Below, piece after piece: positions 1-8,100 of a DNA stretch of 12,470 nt; position 1 is the stretch's first letter, and each line of letters opens with the position of its first letter. Under the pieces are notes generated by a model. It had not been told where the DNA came from. It saw only the letters and a list, made by a program, of their open reading frames with translations, and ran no database searches. The stretch comes from Caldifarciminota bacterium. Its GTDB lineage: Bacteria > Hydrothermota > Tepidihabitantia > Tepidihabitantales > JAOUPE01. The DNA is taken from contig JAOUPE010000018.1 in NCBI GenBank assembly GCA_029880025.1, positions 1 to 12,470 of the forward strand. The letters run 5' to 3'. A program made the position numbers and the translations under genes.

Positions 1-1607
1 ATGATTTAGCATATGGACCAAATGGAAATTGGCAGAGGGAAACACCAATGCTTGGTGGCGGAGCTTATGTTTCAGGCAAAATGTTTTTTGAGAATGCCTG
101 GAGGCTTCATGCAGCAAGTATGTTTCACGAGCGTGGCACTATTATCATTCCATCAATTGATGTAAAACTTTTAAGAATGAATTTACCTTATGTTACAATA
201 AAAAATAACGGAATGATTGTAGTCTCAAATATCCCGGTTACACTCTGGATTGATTCAGCAGACACCAGAATCTATAATCAATATCAGACCATTGCTGGAC
301 CTCTAAATCCTGACGATACAGTTAATATTACTTTTAGTAATATCAATATTGGTGTTCCAGGTGTGATTTATGTCATAACCGTTTTCACCGACCTACCAGG
401 CGATTCAGACCGAACCAATGATACTTTAAAGCAGGTTATCTATGAGCCAGGTTTAATTTGGACCGAATTGACACCACATCCGGCAACTTCCTATCGGACT
501 GGTGGTTGCGGTGACACGATAGGGCACTTCTATGTTTATGGTGGTTACACCACAACCTATTCTAACCAGTGTACTCGCTATGATGTGATAAGCGGAACCT
601 GGACTACATTGAGTCCGATGCTGACCGGTGTGATGAATGTCACTGGTGCTTGGGATCCGGCTCGTAACCGAATCTATGTGCCTGGTGGTTATTCGCCATA
701 TCGGGACTACCTGCAAATCTATGATGTTGCCAGTGACTCCTGGTATTATGGCGCAAATATGCCAATGACCTCGTCCGGTTCACCATGTGTGGTAGTTGGT
801 GATACACTCTGGGTAATCAGCAGTAGTCCGAACGCTGGGATCCTGATGGGTTATAACATCAATACCAACACGTGGTTCTTAGGTGCAGACCGACCCAACG
901 GTAGGTCCTTCAGCATGCTGGTTGCTTATGATCGTAAGCTCTACAGTGTTGGTGGTTGGTCCAGTGATGCGACTGCCTATGTCTATGACATTGCAAACGA
1001 TACTTGGGCTCAATTACCCAACCTGCCGGTTGGCAGACATTCGGCGGGTCTTGAAGTGATAAATGACAAGATTGCATGCTTTGGTGGTGGTCAATCTTGG
1101 TTTCCAGCGCTTAACTCGGTCTATATATTAGACCCGAACTATCCAGAAGCTGGCTGGGTTTCTGAGAATCCAATGGTCTTAGAACGAATTGGTGCTGCTA
1201 CCGGTGCAGTAATTACTGGTGGAATAACTCGACTCCATGCTGCTTGTGGTTATTCAGGCAGTGCTAATGTCAATGAACATGAAGCCGCCGAGTTCACTTC
1301 AACTTCTATTCAAGAACTAAATCCTACGCATATCACAAAGCCCTTGCTTAAAGTAATTCCTACTCTGTCCAAGCATAATGTCCAGATAAAAGTTGTGACA
1401 TTGGGCTCAGATAATGGGAGCATAAAAGTTTTCGATAATTGCGGTCGATTGATTAGAAAGTTATCGCCAATCTTGGGGAAGGGCGAATTTACAATCATTT
1501 GGGATAAAACTGATAATAACGGAATGAGTGTCTCATCTGGTATCTACTTTATTGTATTTGAAAAAAGAGGAGAAACGCTATCCGAAAAAGTCGTGATAAT
1601 TGATTAA
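1..1607 (+). CDS. Secreted Kelch/CARDB mosaic protein with FlgD-type C-terminal tail (5' partial)
   Basis: The reading frame is already open at nt 3, and the residues before the first ATG (nt 48) match gene B (GPNGNW versus GPGGNW, WRLHAA in both). The true start therefore lies upstream, and the ATG at 48 is internal. The visible order is the end of a Kelch propeller (to about nt 145), a CARDB-like Ig-fold module (about 156-452, ending GDSDRTNDTLKQV), a six-bladed Kelch propeller (about 453-1295, with GGCGDTIGHFYVYGGY opening blade 1), and a C-terminal module (about 1338-1604). That module carries IKVFDNCGRLIRKL...WDKTDNNG...SGIYF, typical of FlgD-Ig/T9SS-like tails. By homology to gene B, the missing 5' part should encode a signal peptide and most of a first propeller. 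The gene lacks the second CARDB and MAM-like modules of its neighbours. A secreted or surface-anchored binding protein is inferred; no catalytic motif is seen and the ligand is unknown. Confidence 0.93.
   Translation, partial: DLAYGPNGNWQRETPMLGGGAYVSGKMFFENAWRLHAASMFHERGTIIIPSIDVKLLRMNLPYVTIKNNGMIVVSNIPVTLWIDSADTRIYNQYQTIAGPLNPDDTVNITFSNINIGVPGVIYVITVFTDLPGDSDRTNDTLKQVIYEPGLIWTELTPHPATSYRTGGCGDTIGHFYVYGGYTTTYSNQCTRYDVISGTWTTLSPMLTGVMNVTGAWDPARNRIYVPGGYSPYRDYLQIYDVASDSWYYGANMPMTSSGSPCVVVGDTLWVISSSPNAGILMGYNINTNTWFLGADRPNGRSFSMLVAYDRKLYSVGGWSSDATAYVYDIANDTWAQLPNLPVGRHSAGLEVINDKIACFGGGQSWFPALNSVYILDPNYPEAGWVSENPMVLERIGAATGAVITGGITRLHAACGYSGSANVNEHEAAEFTSTSIQELNPTHITKPLLKVIPTLSKHNVQIKVVTLGSDNGSIKVFDNCGRLIRKLSPILGKGEFTIIWDKTDNNGMSVSSGIYFIVFEKRGETLSEKVVIID
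453..1295 (+). repeat. Six-bladed Kelch propeller of gene A
   Basis: Six Kelch-type repeats are readable. The blades open with GGCGDTIGHFYVYGGY, VMNVTGAWDPARNRIYVPGG, SGSPCVVVGDTLWVI, MLVAYDRKLYSVGGW, GLEVINDKIACFGGG and GAVITGGITRLHAACGY. Most end in a YD....TW or YD....SW strand. The propeller aligns blade by blade with the second propeller of gene B and the single classical propeller of gene C. Confidence 0.85.
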
Positions 1608-1666
1608 AAATATCTAAAAAGGATAGTTAATATTTAATGTTAAATTTATGCTATCTTCTACTAATC

Positions 1667-1706
1667 GAGCAGAAGTGGATGATAGAAAATAAAATTTTCT
1701 CTGCTC
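1667..1706 (+). other. Bulged hairpin between gene A and gene B
   Basis: The inner arms AGAAAAT (1684-1690) and ATTTTCT (1694-1700) pair perfectly around an AAA loop. The outer arms GAGCAG (1667-1672) and CTGCTC (1701-1706) also pair, leaving a one-sided 11-nt bulge. The structure ends 4 nt before the AGGAGG of gene B and has no trailing T-run, so it looks more like a leader structure than a classical terminator. A role in translation or mRNA processing is only a possibility. Confidence 0.45.
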
Positions 1707-1710
1707 TGAT

Positions 1711-1716
1711 AGGAGG
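1711..1716 (+). promoter_or_regulatory. Ribosome binding site of gene B
   Basis: AGGAGG lies 5 nt before the ATG at 1722. It fixes the start together with the signal peptide that follows immediately. The same 5-nt spacing recurs at the two other visible starts. Confidence 0.85.
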
Positions 1717-1721
1717 ATAAA

Positions 1722-4700
1722 ATGTCGAAAAATAAGATATTATTAAGCCTGGCTTGCACTTTTCTTTTCGTCTTTGCAAGCACTCCTGAATTTCTTAAAG
1801 CACCGATGACAATAAAACCCAGTGAGATTAATTCCTCTCCTGATTTTAATTCATGGATAATGCAGCCAACACTATCACCAATTGAAGAACCACCTATATC
1901 CAATCTTGCTATAACCTGGCAAGCAAAAGCGATTGTTCCAGCAGACCGCTATCGACCGGCTGGTTGCTGCGATACCTCTGGTCATTTCTATGTGATTGGG
2001 GGTTGGACCAACTCAACTGCCTCTAACGTCGTTTTCAAATATTTTACTGATAGTGATTCCTGGTGCCAGGTGGCAAATTTGCCTTATGCCGTTACCAACC
2101 ATTCTGCCATCTTTCATGCCCCGACTAACCGAATCTATGTGTTCTGCGGCTACGATGGCAGCAATGCCTTAAACTATGTACAAATTTACGATATAGCTCG
2201 TGATTCCTGGTATCTGGGAACACCTGCTACCCAGGCGATGCTTGGAACTTATGGTGCAGCAATCGGTGATTCAATCTTTATCACTGGTTCTGATTTGAAT
2301 TCCACTAATCTTGGTCTCTGGTGCTATCGCGTCAGCACTAATACGTGGTCATACATTGGTGCTTTGCCTGGTGCTAGTGCATCCGGTGGTGCTGCGTCTT
2401 ATCACAACAAGGTCTATTTTAGTGGCGGTTGGCCATCAAGAGATACGGTTACGGTCTATGAAATCGGTGTTGGAGCTTCGGTGTTTGTCCATATGCCACG
2501 CGGTCAGCATGGTCATGGTACCGAAGTTGTGAATGGCAAACTCTGGGTATTTGGTGGTGGTCAATCCTGGGGTGTTGCAACGGCTAATGTCTATTCTTAT
2601 GATTTAGACCAAGGTCCTGGTGGCAACTGGCTTACAGAAGACCCAATGATTTCTACCCGTTATGCCGGTGCTTATGGCAAGATTTTATATCAGGATACCT
2701 GGCGGTTGCATGCCGCGACCGGTTTAACCGGTGTCTCTTCTCGTTTCAATTTACACGAGCAAGGCACAATCCCATCGCCACCACCAATTGATGCTAAACT
2801 CCTAAAGATTAATCAACCAAGCCGTAGCCCAATCCCAAACTCTTCAATTTCTCCGAATGTAACAATTATGAATAATGGAACGCGTCCAATCTCAAATATT
2901 CCGGTTACAATCTGGATTGACTCAAGAGGCACCAGAATCTATAATCAGTCTCAGACTTATACCAGAACCCTAAATCCGAACGATACGGCTAATATTACTT
3001 TTTCTCCAAATTTCAACATCGGTGGACCAGGTGCAAGTTATGGCATAACCGCTTTTACCGACTTACCAGGCGATTCAGACCGAACCAATGACACCTTAAA
3101 ACAGGTAACTTATCTACGAGGCTTGACTTGGACAGATTTACCAACAATTCCGGCGTCCAGTTCTAGACAAGGTGGCTGTGGTGACACGATGGGTCATTTT
3201 TATATCTATGGTGGCTACACAACAACATATAGTGATGACCTTTATCGTTACGATGAAACAAGTAACGCCTGGACTCAATTAGCCGATATGCAGGTTGGCG
3301 TAATGAATATCACCGGCACATATGATTTGGCTCGTAATCGAATCTATGTTCCAGGTGGCTATTCACCTTACCGAAACTTCCTCCAAATCTATTATGTTGA
3401 TGAAGATAGTTGGGGAATGGGTTCTCCAATGCCGATAGCAACATCTGGTGCACCATGCGCAGTAGTGGGTGATTCATTATATGTTGTGTTGAGCAGTCCT
3501 AATTCCGGTGCTTTGATGATTTACAACATTAATACTAACTCTTGGACTTTTGGACAAGCGAGACCAAATTGTCAAAGTTATTCAGGATTAGTCGCCTACA
3601 ACCGCAAACTCTATAGTGTTGGTGGCTGGTCTAATGATGCCACGGTTTATGAGTATGATATCGATAACGATACCTGGACTCGGTTACCTAATTTACCAGT
3701 GGGTGGCTCCTCGCCAGTTGTGGCTGTAATCAATGATAAGATTTTAGTTTTGGTGACGTTAAGCTCATGGCCTTACGACTACAACTACTGCTATATATTA
3801 GACCCATACATGCCGTCAGCTGGCTGGTTGTCTGAAAACACCCCGCTGCGAGTCAGCACTGGTAGTGCATCCGGTTCTGTAACCACTCACGGTATAACAA
3901 GAGTCCACATATATAGTGGCTACCATGAAGCCGGTAGTTATCCATTCTTAGCTCATGATGTCAGTGCTACTACGATAATCGAGCCATCTGATACGCTGCC
4001 TCAAGGATTTGTAACTACACCAGAAGTCATAATTCGCAATTATGGTATGAACAGCGAAACATTCCCAGTTGTGATGAAAATTGGGACGGTATATTGTGAG
4101 ACATTACCTAATGTGATATTAAATGTTGCTCAAACCGATACCATTGAATTTCCTGACTGGACCACAATCCCTGGAAGTTATACTATAACTGCCTTCACCA
4201 ACCTGGCTGGGGATATGGACCGAACCAATGATACAACTTATAGCTCAGTTGAAGTGATTGTATATGATTACTACGAAGATTTTGAAGCTAACAATGGCGG
4301 TTATATACCTGAACCAGACAGCGGCTGGAAATGGCTTCAGGGTAATAGCCATTCGGGGATTAAAGCCTGGGGAACTGGTCCATATTTAGAAAACGCTGAC
4401 TGGAAGTTAACTTCGATTGATTTTCAGGCGGTGCGAGATACACCCCAGCTCCGTTTTTGGCACTGGTATGAGATGGAATCTTATTGGGATGGTGGTAATG
4501 TGAAATTATCTACCGACGGTGGCAACACCTGGAATATAATCAGTCCCCATTCTGGCTACGACCTTATCGCAGATTCTTCTAATGCTGGCATACCTGGTGA
4601 ATCCTGTTATTCTGGCTTATATCGCACCTGGCAAGAAGCAGTTTTCGATTTACCGGTAAGTAGTGGTCAATTATTTAAAATTCGGTGGCATTTTGGTTCT

Positions 4701-5078
4701 GACCAAGCAGGTAATTTTAGTGGCTGGTATATTGATGATGTTGCGGGTGCTGGTTTCAATCCAGTTGGAATTGCCCAAGAATTTAAACCCCAAAATCTCT
4801 TGAAGCCATTCTTTATTGCACTTCCTAATCCAATTTCTAATAAGGGAGCAAAAATTAATTTTGGCGTGACCAAAACCAGTAAGGTCTCTTTGTTGATTTA
4901 TGATATCTCAGGAAGTCTAATCCGAACCCTTGCTGCTGCTCAATTCGAACCAGGTGAATACACGTTGATTTGGAACGGTATGGATGACAAAGGGAAAAAA
5001 TGTCCAACCGGTATCTATTTTTATAAGTTTGAAAGCGATGAGTATAAGACAACAAAAAAGGCAGTAAAATTGAATTAG
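1722..5078 (+). CDS. Secreted double-Kelch, CARDB and MAM-like mosaic protein with FlgD-type tail
   Basis: This gene is complete, at 1118 residues. The start is supported by AGGAGG 5 nt upstream and an N-terminal signal peptide (MSKNKILL, then a hydrophobic stretch to about residue 20). Domains in order: six-bladed Kelch propeller (about 64-349), CARDB-like module (356-466), second six-bladed Kelch propeller (468-744), second CARDB-like module (745-850), a MAM/immune-inhibitor-A-like jelly-roll (850-1012; EDFEANNGG, STDGGNTW, RWHFGSDQ, GWYIDDV), and a C-terminal FlgD-Ig/sorting module (1028-1118; VSLLIYDISGSLIRTL, GEYTLIWNGMDDKG, CPTGIYFYKF). In such proteins the tail is usually a secretion or outer-membrane attachment signal; that role here is inferred. 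Kelch and CARDB modules usually bind proteins or glycans, and no enzyme domain is present. It lies 57 bp before its paralogue, gene C, with which it shares a collinear CARDB-Kelch block. Confidence 0.95.
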   Translation: MSKNKILLSLACTFLFVFASTPEFLKAPMTIKPSEINSSPDFNSWIMQPTLSPIEEPPISNLAITWQAKAIVPADRYRPAGCCDTSGHFYVIGGWTNSTASNVVFKYFTDSDSWCQVANLPYAVTNHSAIFHAPTNRIYVFCGYDGSNALNYVQIYDIARDSWYLGTPATQAMLGTYGAAIGDSIFITGSDLNSTNLGLWCYRVSTNTWSYIGALPGASASGGAASYHNKVYFSGGWPSRDTVTVYEIGVGASVFVHMPRGQHGHGTEVVNGKLWVFGGGQSWGVATANVYSYDLDQGPGGNWLTEDPMISTRYAGAYGKILYQDTWRLHAATGLTGVSSRFNLHEQGTIPSPPPIDAKLLKINQPSRSPIPNSSISPNVTIMNNGTRPISNIPVTIWIDSRGTRIYNQSQTYTRTLNPNDTANITFSPNFNIGGPGASYGITAFTDLPGDSDRTNDTLKQVTYLRGLTWTDLPTIPASSSRQGGCGDTMGHFYIYGGYTTTYSDDLYRYDETSNAWTQLADMQVGVMNITGTYDLARNRIYVPGGYSPYRNFLQIYYVDEDSWGMGSPMPIATSGAPCAVVGDSLYVVLSSPNSGALMIYNINTNSWTFGQARPNCQSYSGLVAYNRKLYSVGGWSNDATVYEYDIDNDTWTRLPNLPVGGSSPVVAVINDKILVLVTLSSWPYDYNYCYILDPYMPSAGWLSENTPLRVSTGSASGSVTTHGITRVHIYSGYHEAGSYPFLAHDVSATTIIEPSDTLPQGFVTTPEVIIRNYGMNSETFPVVMKIGTVYCETLPNVILNVAQTDTIEFPDWTTIPGSYTITAFTNLAGDMDRTNDTTYSSVEVIVYDYYEDFEANNGGYIPEPDSGWKWLQGNSHSGIKAWGTGPYLENADWKLTSIDFQAVRDTPQLRFWHWYEMESYWDGGNVKLSTDGGNTWNIISPHSGYDLIADSSNAGIPGESCYSGLYRTWQEAVFDLPVSSGQLFKIRWHFGSDQAGNFSGWYIDDVAGAGFNPVGIAQEFKPQNLLKPFFIALPNPISNKGAKINFGVTKTSKVSLLIYDISGSLIRTLAAAQFEPGEYTLIWNGMDDKGKKCPTGIYFYKFESDEYKTTKKAVKLN
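1911..2768 (+). repeat. First six-bladed Kelch propeller of gene B
   Basis: Six repeats begin at CCDTSGHFYVIGGW, SAIFHAPTNRIYVFCGY, GAAIGDSIFITGS, AASYHNKVYFSGGW, TEVVNGKLWVFGGG and GKILYQDTWRLHAATG. The last blade and the segment before it match the start of the window, showing that gene A also carried this propeller. Gene C lacks it. Confidence 0.85.
2787..3956 (+). repeat. CARDB-Kelch core of gene B, collinear with 5271-6440
   Basis: This stretch covers the first CARDB-like module and the second Kelch propeller. Landmarks at IDAKLLKIN, NITFSPNFNIGGPG, LTWTDL, PGGYSPYRNFLQIYY and HDV all sit exactly 2484 bp before the equivalents in gene C, so the 390 codons align without net insertion or deletion. 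Identity is patchy, highest around 2981-3106 and 3300-3416 and lower in blades 3-6. Confidence 0.85.
4269..4757 (+). other. MAM/immune-inhibitor-A-like module of gene B
   Basis: The segment runs from YYEDFEANNGG through WKWLQG, DTPQLRFWHWYEME, GGNVKLSTDGGNTW, RTWQEAVFDLP and RWHFGSDQ to GWYIDDVAGAGF. This order is the familiar pattern of the jelly-roll domain found next to M6 peptidases and in many bacterial surface proteins. Here it stands without a peptidase. The acidic IDDV segment is where such domains often bind calcium; that role is inferred. Confidence 0.7.
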
Positions 5079-5124
5079 TCTTTTTGAAGGGAGATGTTGA
5101 TAGATTAAAAACTTATTAAACTGT

Positions 5125-5130
5125 AGGAGA
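5125..5130 (+). promoter_or_regulatory. Ribosome binding site of gene C
   Basis: AGGAGA lies 5 nt before the ATG at 5136, inside the 57-bp gap after gene B. No terminator-like hairpin with a T-run is visible in this gap, which is consistent with read-through from gene B. Confidence 0.8.
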
Positions 5131-5135
5131 ATAAG

Positions 5136-8100
5136 ATGTCAAAAATAAAAATAATATTACTTCTAATCGGTTACCTCCTATTTTACTTTTGCAACTTATT
5201 ATTTGCCAAACAACTCAATGCGGTCAATAAAATCCCTTCTGAGCAAGGTCAAATCACTTCAGTTTATTCTATTGATGCCCAACTTTTCAAAATTAATACA
5301 CCGGTTCGGACTCCTATGCGCAATACGACAATCTCTCCTAATGTGACAATCAAGAATGCGGGGACAAACCCGATTTCTAATATTCCAGTTTTCTTTTGGA
5401 TTGATTCGGCTGGTCATAGAATCTATAACCAGTCCCAAACTTACGCCGGGACCCTAAACCCTAACGATACGGCTAATATTACTTTTTCTCCTAATTTCAA
5501 CATCGGTGGACCAGGTGCAAGTTATGGCATAACCGCTTTCACCAACTTACCAGGCGATTCAAACCACACCAATGATACCTTAAAACAGGTAGCCTATTTG
5601 CGAGGTTTAATTTGGCAAGAACTACCAATCAATCAGGCAGTAAGATATAGATGTGGGGGATGTGGCGACACGATGGGTCATTTTTATACTTATGGTGGTT
5701 ACCGTACAACATATGAATCCCGTCTTTTTCGCTATGATGTGAGAAGCAGAACCTGGACTCAATTAGCCGATATACCGGTCGCTGTGATGAATATCACCGG
5801 CACTTATGATTTGGCTCGTAATAGAATCTATGTTCCAGGCGGTTATTCACCTTACCGAAACTTCCTCCAAATCTATTATGTTGATGAAGATAGCTGGGGA
5901 TTGGGTGCTCCAATGCCAATGGTAACTTCTGGTACGCCATGTGCAATAATCGGCGATACCTTATGGGTTGTAACGAGTGTTCCTACTGCTGGTTCTCTTT
6001 TGGGCTATGATATCAATAACGATTCATGGTTCTTCCGAGCCTCCAGACCAAATTGTGCCTCATATTCAAGATTGGTTGCATATAATGGTGAACTGTATAG
6101 TTCTGGGGGTTGGCCTGAAGATAACACCTTCTACAAGTATACACCGGCTGCTGATACCTGGATTCGGTTACCTGACTTTCCAGAAGGAAGACACTCCCAT
6201 GGTATGGTAGTATTTCACAACTGGATTGTGGTTTATGGTGGTTGCCGGAACTGGTATCCTTCATATGACGATGTCTATGTAATGGATATGACCCTGCCAA
6301 CATTAGAATGGGTTTTGGATAATCCGATGCTCCAATCCGGTTATTTCGACGCTTTCGGTGCTGTGACAACTGATGGTAAAACCCAAATCCATGCCTATAG
6401 CGGACTTTTTCATCAAGCGGGTGGTTATCCTTTGACTCATGATGTTGGAGTAGATACTATCTTGGTTTGTCCAATTGTAGGTATTAATGATACATCTATA
6501 CCTTTAGCCGTAATAAAAAACTATGGAACCTCAACTGCCACTTTTAATGTTTTAATGAAAACCGAGCCTCCTATTAATTATATTGACACCGTGACTATCA
6601 CCCTTCCTTCTTTCGCTACTGATACCGCGTCTTTTGGTCGCCTTCCTCCAGCAGGTGTTACATTAAAGTGCACAACGATGCTTTTAAATGACCAGAATCA
6701 TTATAATGATGCTAAGTCGGTAAGAATTGCATATGCTGATTATGTTGAAAAATTTGACTCGAGCAATGGAAATTATGTTCCGATTCCTGGTTCCGGTGCC
6801 TGGCAATGGGATTCAGTAGCTGGTTATTGGGTAACTGGTATTTCCGGCTATCAACCTAATGCCAACTGGAAACTCAATTCGGTTAACTTCTATGCTCTGG
6901 TTGACACACCAGTCCTTGCCTACCGACACTGGTATGAAATTGAGTCTTATGGGGATGGTTATAATGTGAAGTATTCCACTGATAACGGAACGACCTGGAA
7001 CCTGGTCCATGCCTTGCCTGGGTATGGTCAACCTTATGACCAGATTGTTTCGTCAACCAATTCTGGTATTCCAGGTGAATCGGCTTATTCAAGACTTGAT
7101 AGAACCTGGCGACTGAATTGGATGCAAATTCCGGTTCTATCTGGTGATTCCTTTATAATACGCTGGCACTTTGGCTCTGACCAATCAATTATCTATCAGG
7201 GCACGATGATTGATTATGTCTGCGGAATTGGATTCGATACGATACTCCCTATTATTCATGATGTAGCAGTAACTGAAATAAATTCGCCTATTCACGAAGC
7301 AGACACTTTAATATCCTGGCCAGTTTCAGCTACTGTTCAAAGCTTTAGTAATGTTGCTGAGAGCTTAAACCTGGTGTTTAATATTACTGGACCTGTTTCA
7401 TTCTTTTGGAGCGATACTGTTCATAGCCTCAGTTTGAATCCTGGTGAATCGACAAGAGTTAACTTCGATAGTGTGCACTTCCAGGAATTTGGCACTCACA
7501 ATACAGTCTGCTATGTCAGCCCAACGATTCCTGGTGACACTAATATTTTAAACGATACCGCACGCAGTACAGTCGATATACTTTATATTCCAGTTCCTAT
7601 CTGGCATCCGTTGGCTCCCATTCCAGATATACCTTCGGGTCGGAGACCAAAATCCGGAACCTGCATGGCAGGACTCGAAGCAACCGGTCTAATCTACTTG
7701 CTGAAAGCTTCCAATAGACCAGACTTTTACTCCTATAACCGAAGCGCCAATACCTGGACCCAACTCCAAACCATACCAAAAGGCGACAAAGAACTGGGTG
7801 ATGGTAAGTATCCAAAACAAGGTGCGGCAATGGCTGCTTGTGCCAATGCGGTCTATGTGTTGCGTGGTAACAACACCCTCGGATTTTGGAAATACGTAGC
7901 CGATACCACTGGTGGTGATACCATCGGCTGGAGCAAACTAAAAAATTTCCCGACCAGTGTAAAACGAGTAAAGAATGGTTCTGGTCTAGTCAAGGTGACC
8001 AAGCAAGGCACTGACTATCTTTTCGCATCACGCGGTGCCAAACAATCCGAATTCTATCTCTATGACATTGCTGAAGACTCCTGGATACAGGTTACCAGTC

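Noticed and set aside
48..50. ATG at 48 as the true start of gene A
   Set aside because: The frame is open to the window edge, and the residues before this ATG are homologous to gene B. There is no ribosome binding site and no signal peptide after it.
453..716. Reverse-strand open frame of 87 codons, and others like it at 6013-6369, 8238-8564, 9025-9327 and 10645-10923
   Set aside because: Each lies fully inside a well-supported forward gene with recognisable domains. None has a plausible ribosome binding site, domain or composition of its own. They are shadows of repetitive coding sequence.
1611..1660. AT-rich stretch considered as a promoter for gene B
   Set aside because: Several TA-rich hexamers could be read as a -10 element, but no convincing paired -35 element at proper spacing stands out. 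The promoter consensus of this lineage is also unknown to me.
2311..2532. Forward open frame of 73 codons in another phase, and similar ones at 5977-6210, 8035-8241 and 8488-8676
   Set aside because: They lie within Kelch-coding regions and encode no recognisable protein. Similar frames appear wherever the same repeats recur.
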